Source: Impatiens glandulifera (lineage: Eukaryota; Streptophyta; Magnoliopsida; Ericales; Balsaminaceae). From it: 64,000 bases of DNA. Shown piece after piece: positions 35,058 to 44,697 of this stretch (positions are counted from its first letter, which is position 1; each line of letters starts with the position of its first letter). Where the stretch lies: positions 120,431,533 through 120,495,532 of the forward strand of contig NC_061862.1 in assembly GCF_907164915.1 (NCBI RefSeq), written 5' to 3'. The notes beneath the pieces were generated by a model, which saw only the letters and a list, made by a program, of their open reading frames with translations, ran no database searches and was not told the origin of the DNA. A program made the translations under genes and the position numbers.

Positions 35058-36282
35058 TGTTAGGATCGGGGACGCCCTTGGAGGACCGGGGTGTTTCCGG
35101 TTTCTGGAAAGGTGGCCGCTTACAACACACACAACACTTTGGTGATAGTCCGGTTAAAGACTATAACCGTTCTCAGCACTACACAAACTGTCACAGACTC
35201 TTGAACCGGGTTCAAGGGCGGAAATGTTAGTTTCAGGTTGAAGCAACTTATGCGTCTTTAGATGATGTTTTAGAAGGAGTCGGTTTTATGGATATGAATA
35301 GACCAGTTTTAGGAGTACGATTAATTCGGTTTGAGGTTGCACTAAGTAAGTAAGTAATGAAAGCGAAAGAAAGAACACGCGACAAGGATTTTTATGGATG
35401 TTCGGAGCAAACCCTCCTACGTCACCCCTTCTTCTCAGGTTATGAGAAGGATCTCCACTAACTTTTGTAGTTACAACAACACCTCCGGTCGAGCCCAACT
35501 TCGCTACTCGCCGGTTACACCAAACTCACTCTTTGATGTAATACAACAACTCAACACAGCACACTATAGAAAACCTCCGGTTTTAGACACACCGGTTTTG
35601 GAATATAAGAGTTTATCTCTCTAGAACTTATTGCTTGACTTGTATTGAATGATTTTCTTGCTTTTTCGATTCGTATTAAATGAAGACACTTCATCTTCCT
35701 TTTATAGCTTAGAGGAGCCAACGGTCACTTTCTTCTCTCTCCTTTGGATTGGTTGATCGTTATCACGCCGGTGCAGAAAGATTGCTTGCACGCTTCACCT
35801 TCCTCAACACCTGGCAGTCATGAAGGCAGCTCTGATTTGAAGATGACATAGCCGGTTTTCAAATCTGGACACGTGTTGGACATGCACCTCAGGTTGTAAA
35901 CTTCGGATCAATAAAGCATCATTGCTTTCCTCGCATGCTTTCGATCGGATCTGATCTTCTTTTATTCTTTCAAGACACGTTTCTTTCGTCATGGTGCGTC
36001 ACTCTTGAAGTTTGAATCTTCCGGTTTTTGTGTCTTGTGCAGTATGATCCGGCTGGTATGAAAGCTTTTGTCTTTGCTGACCGGTCGCTTGGGAAAGTAA
36101 AAACCGGTTCCTCTGATCTTTAACTTGATCACTTGTGACTAGTTTCTTTGAAGTATAGCAGCAACCGGTTTTGATGCCCCAACCGGTTCATACGTTTTTG
36201 ATCTGTATCTGCACATGAAAGTTAACAACTGTTTAGTTCGTCTGGCCGGTTTCAAAAATTAACTTACTTAATTTTTCTATCA
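35058..36282 (-). repeat. E2 3' LTR
   Basis: TGTTAGGATC...TTCTATCA. TATA at 35698-35707 (minus strand CTATAAAAGG). Leader hairpin at 35431-35449. Confidence 0.9.
35431..35449 (-). promoter_or_regulatory. E2 leader hairpin
   Basis: Arms CTTCTCA (35431-35437) and TGAGAAG (35443-35449), 5-base loop, directly after 'CTACGTCACCCCTT'. Position matches the E1 and old-LTR hairpins, but the apical base pairs differ. Confidence 0.5.
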
Positions 36283-36511
36283 ATTTCTCCCTTTTTGATT
36301 ATTTAGAATAAATATTCAAAACTTGTAATGAGTGGCCGGTTTGAAAATTAACTTACTTAATTTTTCTATCAATTTCTCCCTTTTTGATTATTTAGAATAA
36401 ATATTCAAAACTTGTAATGAGTGGCCGGTTTGAAAATTAACTTACTTAATTTTTCTATCAATTTCTCTCTTTTTGATTATTTAGAATAAATATTCAAAAC
36501 TTGTAATGAGT
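36245..36511 (-). repeat. Three tandem 89-bp units holding LTR edge plus polypurine tract
   Basis: Units start at 36245, 36334 and 36423, and a partial fourth at 36512. Each contains the LTR end 'TTTTTCTATCA', the tract 'ATTTCTCCCTTTTT' (polypurine on the minus strand, one unit with a C-to-T-like change) and 'GGCCGGTTTGAAAA'. The first unit spans the true LTR boundary at 36282. Confidence 0.92.
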
Positions 36512-36528
36512 GGCCGGTTTGAAAAACT

Positions 36529-39500
36529 TTATTTAGAGACTTGAGTATGAAGAAAATATTTCAAAAACGTGTGTTTGATTTTCGAAGAGGGTGTGTGAGA
36601 GCTAGCGGAGAGAAATATGATAAAGTATCCGAGTTCCAGAAACATAGTTAGACAAAAACTGTTTTGAAAGATAAAAATAGAAAGATTAAGGCTTGGATGG
36701 TCCCCCTTGTGAGCCTCTTTTTCCAGTTCTTTCTCAAGCTGTCTTCTTTCTTCTTCTTCTCTTTCCTTCCACTCCCTGTCGCGTCTTGCAGCATCAATCA
36801 TCATTCCGGCCCATACACTTGAATGACCGAGAGTCTTTTTGCTGAACCCAAAATTGGCACAGACCGGTTTTGGTGGAGGAGGCGGTGGAGCAATAATTGG
36901 TCTGGAGCTTGGAGTTGCGGTTGAGCTTTCAACTGCCCTTCTTTTCTGCTGGTTAAGTTCCTCAGCATCTTCTTCTTCTTCTTCATCAAGCGGTTGCACA
37001 TTTACTACGACTGGTACAACTGCTCTTTGTTCTGTCCGCTTCATTACTTTCACAATTGCGCTCCGTTTCTTCTTATTCCTTGTGTTCATTGAATGGGACG
37101 GTTGAACCGGTGGAGATTCCTGGATATTGGCCTGTTCCTCCTCGTTGCATTTCTGGGCAAACTCATAGTCCTTGTCCTCAATTTCCTTCTGCAACCGTAC
37201 CCTTTCCATTTCTTCCTCTTGCAGCCTCTTAGCGGTTTCAGCATCCGATTTGATTTGCATTTGAGTTGTGCTGACTTGAACTTTGGACATCTCCCCAATT
37301 TGAATGGCCATTGCCTGCAGCATGTCTAATAATGGAGCGGTTGCGGTTTGAATGGACTCGGCGATCAGGGTTTTGACTGAGGTCTGCATAGCCGTATCTA
37401 TCATGGACCTGATAGAGTTTGACAGATTAGCTTCAGTCGTTGCAATTCTCTCATCAGTGGCGGTTTTATAACTTCCAAGGCATGAATCAACTGTATCAAC
37501 CACCGCTTGCTTTATTTGATCGATTTCTAGAGCCTTAGCAGTTTGAGAAGTGTCTTGTTCCAGGTTTTCCGTCGTTTCGGATGCCTCACCGATCACATAG
37601 AATGGCTTACTCTGATATAAGTCGGCATTATTGAGTTGGCTTCGGCAACCTTTCCTCCACTGCATATCAAAAAGATCGAGATTTTGTACGATCTTTTCTC
37701 GCACCGCGATGAACCGTTCGTCCATTCTCATTTCAATCGGATTTAGAGTCGCTCCTTTAGTTTCTTGAAAAGCATTCTCCATTGCTTGTAACCGAGCATT
37801 TTCAAGAAGTACTGCGGTTTTACTGAAAGCCGGTTGGATAAGATCGGTGTGAGCTAACTGGAGGGCCCTCTCTTCCAGCCTGATGAGCCTGTCCCAATGT
37901 TTGTTGTCGCTCAATCCTGGAGCCATGTCGGATAACTTTGTTTCACACCTGAGCTTCACCCACATGAGGTATGGAGCTAATGCATCACTTGTACTTTTGT
38001 TTATGTCCCTGAGAAGTTCCTCGAATACTTCATCTTCTTGTTCTGTGGTAAAGGTAACCTCGTCCCCGGTTATGGCTTCAGGTTGAGGACCGGTTTGTAG
38101 CGTACATTTTCCTGTTACGGTTGAATCTTCGATAAGAACCCATTTTCCTTTGTTGACCTGAACAGAACCTTCAGGTATTGTGACTGAGTCAGATGGACCA
38201 TCTTGAGCCGATTGGTTTTCTGGAGCTGTCTTGCCTCCTACGGAACCGGATGGTTCCTGTTCTTCAAGATTACCCTCCTGAGCCAGAGGTGTAATGTCTG
38301 CTGTTTTGGTCGTTTCTTCGACCGGTTGTACTTCACTCTGATCAGGTATCTCAACCTGATCAACTGGCTTGCGACGACTTGACACATCGTCCTCTTCGGT
38401 TTCCTTTGCAATATCTTGAACTACGTTCTCAATTGCTTCAGAGGTATTTAAGCCCACGTCGGCTATTACCTCTTCAACTCGTTTGCTTGGTGACTTGGAG
38501 GTTTCAGAGTGTATACTAACCTCTGCTTCCTCCTTTGAGACTGACTTGTTTTCTTGGCTCCCCGAGGATTCGGTTTTCCTTGGAGAATTAGATGGAACAG
38601 GGGTAGGAACAACGGTGTTGATGGGAATGGGTTGAAAGACGTCTGCGGTTCTTTCTGGTGGTTTATCCGAGGAAAGAGTTTTCTCGGAGTCCGCCGGTAT
38701 GTTGAACTCTTCCTTGCAGACGCCTTCTTCCTCCCCTTCGGTTCTTGTGGGGCTTCGGTTTCAACTGCTTTTCTTTTTGGTTTCTTTTGCTTGGTTTCTT
38801 CTTCAGCCGGAGCGGAAGAGCTGGTCCCTTTGGATGACTTTGTTCTGGATGACTTGGGTTTGATCGTCTTCTCCGGTTTCTCAATCATTGACTCTGAGTC
38901 AAGGATACTGGTGATTGGGAGCGGTTTACCTTCACCTAGTTCCATATTAAGGAACTGAAGAATTTTGACGATTTGCATTGCAAAGGCCTGAACCCGGCCA
39001 TCCTTCTTAATCACCATCAGGCAGAATTCTTCAAAAATAACGTATCCCCAGTCCACCTTGTCACCGCGGACATTGGCCAACAGCATTCTAAGTTTAAGTT
39101 TCGTCAGGTTATCGAAATTACCTCCTCTTCCCTGAATTGATCGGGCGATGACAGTCAGCAACCATCTGAATTCTGGTTTTAGCTTGTTCCTCCGGCTAGA
39201 GTGGATCACCAGATCCTGATCTGAGAAAGAAACCACCAACCGGACAGCATTTGATTCTGCATCGGTTAGGTCAATCTTTAGGTCCAGACCGGTGTTGGGC
39301 AGACCGAGAGCTTCAGCAAATAACTCTTCGGTGATTAGAATGGCCTTCCCGTTGACTGTGGCGGAGATCTTCCTCTTTGTGAGCGTCGCCGTCGCCAGAA
39401 ACTCCGTCACCGCCGCCGGATAAATGATGAACGGACCAGATAGGAACTTTTCTAACCCAGAATCTCTTAGAAGTTGAAGAACAACCTTGTTTTTGTCATC

Positions 39501-39569
39501 AGCGTGTTCATCAATATCTGCGAAATCAACTTGCAACATCCATTGGAAAGGGGCTTTGCTTAGATCCAT
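36529..39569 (-). pseudogene. E2 accessory protein C (long form), one frameshift
   Basis: Starts at ATG 39569 with 'LQVDFADI', 'GLEKFL', 'VTEFLATATL', 'LGLPNTG' and 'VDWGYVIFEEF', the family N-domain. A Lys/Ser-rich linker follows, then a frameshift near 38700, after which the other frame runs open to 36529. The C-part has a long charged, probably coiled-coil region, basic clusters ('NKKKRS', 'QKRR'), an acidic run, a poly-Pro stretch and a Glu/Arg-rich helix. The total is roughly 1000 residues, the same plan as E1 accessory C. TATA at 39683-39692. Function unknown; nuclear targeting is inferred from the basic clusters. Confidence 0.72.
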
Positions 39570-39682
39570 GATAATTTTGAGAGGAGAGGATAAAGAACGA
39601 TGAAGATTCGAGAGAAGAGAGCTTTTGAAGATCTGGAGATTTGTAGAGAGAGAAAGCACAAGTGTCGAATGAGATGTTTAGA

Positions 39683-39692
39683 CTTTATATAG
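39683..39692 (-). promoter_or_regulatory. TATA box of E2 accessory C
   Basis: The minus strand reads CTATATAAAG, ~115 bp upstream of the ATG at 39569, with a GA-rich leader. Confidence 0.6.
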
Positions 39693-40036
39693 ATGACGGT
39701 TCCGAACAGTTGGAAGACGAACCGTCGTTTGATGTTTTTGGCGCCAACTTTCCCTCCAAAAGTTACTGCAGTAACTTTCGGCGGTAAATGCGGAAAACCC
39801 ATGGGCGGTAATTTTTGGGAGGTAAAACCGTGGGCGGTTAAGTTTTTCAAACTTTCCATTTTTGCTCGAAGTTCCGGTTTTACTTGAAGACTTGTTAACA
39901 TAAATTGTTTAAGTTAACCTTAAGTTTTTGTGTATAAGTTTAGGAAACCGAAAGGAAAGATATGAAGAAAACCGGAGACTTTGAGGATTAAATATTTCAT
40001 AAATAAAGGAAATGGTGAACATTGAGCGGTTTTGGT

Positions 40037-40051
40037 CGTACAACAAAATGA
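40037..40051 (-). terminator. Conserved motif downstream of E2 accessory B
   Basis: CGTACAACAAAATGA on the plus strand, ~36 bp beyond the stop, identical to 10223-10237 in E1. Confidence 0.4.
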
Positions 40052-40086
40052 CCAAAAACCGGAGAGGAAAGACAAAAAGAAAATAT

Positions 40087-40848
40087 TTATTCTTCTGTGA
40101 ACCATCCCCCTTCCATCCTCCTTTCGTACCACTTTTCCACGGTGTTTTCGGGTGACTGTTCCTCAATTCTCGTTATCCACCTGTACATCATGAGTATGGT
40201 GATAGTGTTGGATGGTCCAACCGGAACACCGGTTCTAAGGTTGCGACGTTTAGACATCAGGAACCGGGTGATTTGAGGAGCGAAACTGGTCCTTCCCCTT
40301 GCAGCGGTCATGAGCCGCTTCAGTTTGTTGAAGAGGTAGGTTGCCCAGTTAATCGACGAGTTTCGAATGATGGCTATCATGATGTCGAAAGCCTCCCGGT
40401 TGTAGTTCTGGTTAGGCATTTGGCCCATGATAGACCTGTGAACCAAGTCATGCAGGACTTGGTAGTGAGGAGCGAGAGTTTCTTTCTTTCCAAAGTCCTT
40501 GATTGGAGCGTTGGAAGAAGAGAAAATCTGGAAGAAGTCTTCCTTAGCCGGTAGGAACGGCGTTGGGAAGTCCGAAAAACCTTCGGTCGGAAGGTGAAAG
40601 AAGTTGGCGAATTCCTCTTCGGTAAACTGAAGGAACTGACCGTCGACGATGGTGCGGATGCTGCCATCATCTAGAATATGACCGTTGTTGAAGAATTCAC
40701 ACACCTCCTCCACGAGGATAGTGTCTGAACCTTTAAGAAAGCCTTGGAGTCCTGAGTCTATGATATGCTGAAAAATGCATTCATAGTATGCACTGTCTTT
40801 GATGTCTTCGAAATCGACGATAAGGGTATTTCTGAGTTCGGCCGACAT
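40087..40848 (-). CDS. E2 accessory protein B, intact ORF
   Basis: An uninterrupted 253-aa ORF. Family signatures: 'LIVDFEDI' (~9), 'GLQGFL' (~33), 'VCEFFNNGH' (~48), 'FANFFHLPTEGFSDF' (~79), 'YQVLHDLVHRSIMG' (~128), 'FDIMIAI' and 'INWATYLFNKL' (~153-178), 'FAPQITRFL' (~190), basic and Trp-rich C-terminus. It most resembles E1 accessory B. Its own TATA box is at 40953-40962 and a conserved 3' motif follows. This is the best-preserved unit of the system in the window. Confidence 0.78.
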   Translation of the reverse strand: MSAELRNTLIVDFEDIKDSAYYECIFQHIIDSGLQGFLKGSDTILVEEVCEFFNNGHILDDGSIRTIVDGQFLQFTEEEFANFFHLPTEGFSDFPTPFLPAKEDFFQIFSSSNAPIKDFGKKETLAPHYQVLHDLVHRSIMGQMPNQNYNREAFDIMIAIIRNSSINWATYLFNKLKRLMTAARGRTSFAPQITRFLMSKRRNLRTGVPVGPSNTITILMMYRWITRIEEQSPENTVEKWYERRMEGGWFTEE

Positions 40849-40952
40849 TGTGAGAAAGGATTGAGAAAGGTTTTGGAATGATTTTTCTAAGCTTTCAAGT
40901 TCTAGAGAGAAGAAAGGCTGGAAGCGTGTTTTGAAAATGGAGGAATGAATCC

Positions 40953-40962
40953 CCTTTTATAG
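40953..40962 (-). promoter_or_regulatory. TATA box of E2 accessory B
   Basis: The minus strand reads CTATAAAAGG, ~105 bp before the ATG. The surrounding bases resemble the TATA region of the E2 LTR itself (35698-35707), so the promoter may be LTR-derived. Confidence 0.6.
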
Positions 40963-41232
40963 CTTGGAATGGTTGAGAGCATTTTATGAGAATATTTGAA
41001 AATCTAGCCGTTTATGTCTAGTCATTAATGATTTTGTGATTTTCCAATAGAATAATGGCATGTCTTGTCTAATCACGTCAGGCATGCTTATTGAGAATGA
41101 CGATTTGTGCTTCCAAGAGTGATCTGATTTTGTTTTGATACGGCACATTAAATGTTTGATCATTTATGATTTTAAAGTTTTAACTTAAGAGAGGAAGGAA
41201 ATCTGATTCATTGATTGAGGTGTAAAACCAGT

Positions 41233-41247
41233 AGTACAACAAAATTA
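41233..41247 (-). terminator. Conserved motif downstream of E2 accessory A
   Basis: AGTACAACAAAATTA on the plus strand, ~45 bp beyond the stop, matching 12 of the 15 bases of 10223-10237. Confidence 0.35.
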
Positions 41248-41291
41248 CCGGTTTTGGAAAAAAGATAAAATAGGACAGAGAAAAGGACAGG

Positions 41292-42029
41292 CTAGACGTT
41301 AGATGACTCAGCCGCTTGATTTCTTCTAGCCTTCACAGCTTCCCATCGGTCGATCATTTCTTGTACTCTTTCCTTGGTGAGCACATGCCTTGGATGGAGA
41401 GTTACGAATGGTCCGGAGTGGATGTCCAGACTTGCACAAAAACCGCTCAGCTGAGGAGCGTAGCCGGTTTTGTTGGAGAGAAGCAGCTTCTTAAGGTTGC
41501 TGAAAATGATCCAGGACCAGTTAACCGGTGTCCCAACCGTTACAGCGATCATCATCTCGAAGAGCCTTTGAGTGTAGTAGTAACTTTTCTCTCTGCCCAA
41601 GACGGACTTTCCCAGAATCTCACAGAGAAGCTGGTACTTATGAGAAAGTTGGCTTTTAGCACCCCAGGGTTTAACCGGGATGTCAGATCCTGAGAACCGG
41701 CGACACATCTCTTCCATAGTCACCGGGGAGTATGTTAAGTCGGTTACCCCTTCATTGGGCAAACCGCAGTATACAGCGAAATTCATCTCGCTGAATAAGA
41801 ACTTTTGACCATAGACTTGTGCAATGATTATATCTCGATGCACTTTTTTTCCGGTTTGGAAGAATTCTTCGACTACTAGGTAGTCAAGAATGAATCTGTT
41901 CTCGAGGAAGCTTCTTAGCCCGCTTCTTTCTACGGCTAAGAACATTTCTTTGACTTCGTGATCTTCATATTGGTAGATTGAATTAAAATCTACCAATAGA
42001 ATATTCTTTGCTAGAGAGTTGGTGTTTAT
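41292..42029 (-). pseudogene. E2 accessory protein A, start codon probably lost
   Basis: The open frame is uninterrupted to 41292 and carries 'LLVDFNSI', 'GLRSFL', 'VEEFFQTG', 'LPNEGVTDL', 'YQLLCEILGKSVLG', 'FEMMIAV', 'VNWSWIIFSNL' and 'APQLS', in the same positions as E1 accessory A. No in-frame ATG precedes the first signature. ATA at 42027-42029 sits where the ATG is expected (giving 245 residues versus 247 in E1), suggesting a G-to-A change. Use of another codon cannot be excluded. TATA at 42111-42119. Confidence 0.65.
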
Positions 42030-42110
42030 GTTCTTGAGAGAGAGGGTTTAACTCAAGAATGATACTTGTGAATAGTGATCTTGTGAAGTTTTGTGAAGGT
42101 TTAAGGGTGG

Positions 42111-42119
42111 TTTATATAG
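42111..42119 (-). promoter_or_regulatory. TATA box of E2 accessory A
   Basis: The minus strand reads CTATATAAA, ~85 bp before the presumed start. Confidence 0.55.
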
Positions 42120-42477
42120 CCAGGGGTTCGGCTAGATTAATGAGTTTTAAGCATGCTTGATGATGTCATCAGTCATTTAATAGACTTTAACTTGTTGAAG
42201 TAACTAATGTTTATTTCCAACATAAAATCTAATTATTACCAAGATAATAATGATGACAAATATCTATTGACAAGATGTGAGTCTCCCTCTCTTGATGATG
42301 GACACATGTCGTCATCTCGATTGTGGTAGACTATTTTTATTTATTACAGGCTTCATTTTTCAAAATATGCATGAAAACTCAGCTAGTCATCCCAAGTTAA
42401 CCGGAGAAGTTCATTCTATCACACCAGAATGCATTTGTACTAAGCGGTTTTCCATGACCGGTTTTAGTAGGATATTT

Positions 42478-43666
42478 TGTTCCGATTTCTGGAAGGGTGG
42501 CCGCTTACAACACACACAACACTTTGGTGATAGTCCGGTTAGAGACTATAACCGTTCTTAGCACTACACAAACTGTCACAGACTCTTGAACCGGATTCAA
42601 TGGCGGAAATGTCTGTTTCAGGTTGAAGCAACTTATGCGACTTTAGATGATGTTTTAGAAGGAGTCGGTTTTATGGATATGAATAGACTGGTTTTAGGAG
42701 TACGATTAATTCGGTTTGAGGTTGCACTAAGTAAGTAAGTAATGAAAGCGAAAGAAAGAACACGAGACAAGGATTTTTATGGATGTTCGGAGCAAACCCT
42801 CCTACGTCACCCCTTCTTCTCAGGTTATGAGAAGGATCTCCACTAACTTTTGTAGTTACAACAACACCTCCGGTCGAGCCCAACTTCGCTACTCGTCGGT
42901 TACACCAAACTCACTCTTTGATGTAATACAACAACTCAACACAGCACACTATAGAAAACCTCCGGTTTTAGACACACCGGTTTTGGAATATAAGAGTTTA
43001 TCTCTCTAGAACTTATTGCTTGACTTGTATTGAATGATTTTCTTGCTTTTTCGATTCGCATTAAATGAAGACGCTTCATCTTCCTTTTATAGCTGAGAGG
43101 AGCCAACGGTCACTTTCTTCTCTCTCCTTTGGATTGGTTGATCGTTATCACGCCGGTGCAGAAAGATTGCTTGCACGCTTCACCTTCCTCAACACCTTGC
43201 AGTCATGCAGGCAGCTCTGATTTGAAGATGACATAGCCGGTTTTCAGATTTGGACACGTGTTGGACATGCACCTCAGGTTGTCAACTTCGAATCAATAAA
43301 GCATCATTGCTTTCCTCGCATGCTTTCGATCGGATCTGATCTTCTTTTATTCTTTCAAGACACGTTTCTTTCGTCATGGTGCGTCACTCTTGAAGTTTGA
43401 ATCTTCCGGTTTTGTGTCTTGTGCAGTATGATCCGGCTGGTATGAAAGCTTTTGTCTTTGCTGACCGGTCGCTTGAGAAAGTAAAAACCGGTTCCTCTGA
43501 TCTTTAACTTGATCACTTGTGACTAGTTTCTTTGAAGTATAGCAGCAACCGGTTTTGATGCCCCAACCGGTTCATACGTTTTTGATCTGTATCTGCACAT
43601 GAAAGTTAACAACTGTTTAGTTCGTCTGGCCGGTTTCAAAAATTAACTTACTTAATTTTTCTATCA
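42478..43666 (-). repeat. E2 5' LTR, inner edge truncated
   Basis: Matches 35058-36282 from about its 35th base onward. TATA at 43083-43092. The missing inner edge and absent primer site mark one end of the internal deletion. Confidence 0.85.
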
Positions 43667-44240
43667 GAATGTCATACTTCATACTTGACATCTCCAAAAA
43701 TAGATATAGTCTCAGAATAAAAAAAAAAGCTCAAGGCTTTAATACCAATTGTTGAAAAATATGATATGAATTTGAGACTAATCAAGATAAAGAAGATATG
43801 AAGTATCAACAAAGAAAATATGATAAATAACACAAGATTTACGTGGAAACCCAATACAGGAAAACCACGGGAAGAGGAGGAAAAATTCATTATAGTTAAA
43901 GTAGAAGAGTACAACATGGGGAGAGAAGAATAATGACAAATATTTTGTGTGGAAATAAAACTCTAATTAAGACCATATATTTATAGGTTACATAACTAGG
44001 TCTAGTGGGCTCAATATCATACCGTTAGAATTTTATTTTATATTATGTTATTAACCCGATCAAACTCATTTGGGTCACTATTAACTAAATATTCATTGCA
44101 GAATTTGTTAAGTATGTTATTAATTTTATATAAAACATAATTATGTTATAGTACACAAATATTGTTTGTGATTAGCTAACTTCTACAGAGTGTAGCATGT
44201 GGAGAAAACTTCAATCATTATAATTTTTTTATAACATCTT
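43667..44240 (-). mobile_element. E3: gag start, primer site and 5' LTR of an old Copia element
   Basis: Gag begins with ATG at 43691 and reads into 35057 across E2 if E2 and one GAATG are ignored. A decayed primer site (TGGTATTAAAGC, two transitions from the usual sequence) is at 43736-43747. The LTR starts TGTTGAAAA at 43750 and includes 'TTTACGTGGAAACCC', common in Copia LTRs. I cannot fix the outer LTR end; 44240 is approximate. Confidence 0.7.
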
Positions 44241-44689
44241 TGTGGTGTTAATATTGACAAATATGTTTAATTTGTCCGATATATTAATAATTGGTTCCAT
44301 AATAATTTCAACGTTTTTAAATATTTTTAATTTGTTGTGCTCGGGACCAATTCAAAATATTGTTATAATTTACTTTTCATTTTTGTCTAGAGTCATCCTA
44401 ATCTTCTTTTTATTTGGTTCAAAATGACAAAAATATGTTTTAATTTGTTAGATTTGTTAGAGATTTGAATTTATATAATATAAACAAATAAATGAATGTT
44501 ATATATATTGACTTTAAATTACATAAATATATAAAAAAAATATAATGTTACAAATAAATAAAATGTAGATGAAGAACAAAATTGTCGAATTTGATGATTG
44601 ATTCGAGACATTTGTTAGACACATTTCCCTTAAAATAATTCAATCGTCTTCTCTTGTATTGGAGGTTATCGCAGATGTATATCTCTCAT
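44241..44689. other. AT-rich sequence, no feature seen
   Basis: Only a chance ORF (44242-44427) of hydrophobic AT-rich codons. Nothing recognised. Confidence 0.5.
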
Positions 44690-44697
44690 GGTATAAC

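Larger units (their letters stand above)
35058..43666 (-). mobile_element. E2: Copia-derived element lacking gag-pol, with accessory ORFs
   Basis: Two LTRs (1225 and ~1190 bp) related to those of E1 and a perfect GAATG duplication enclose only the three accessory ORFs, in the same C-B-A map order as E1. The right LTR lacks its first ~35 bases and no primer-binding site is present, so gag-pol and the PBS were probably deleted after insertion. LTR differences by eye are few (of the order of 2% over most of the length, more near the truncated edge), so E2 looks younger than E1. Confidence 0.88.

Noticed and set aside
43672..43917. Hydrophobic minus-strand ORF
   Set aside because: AT-rich reading of the E3 LTR and leader.
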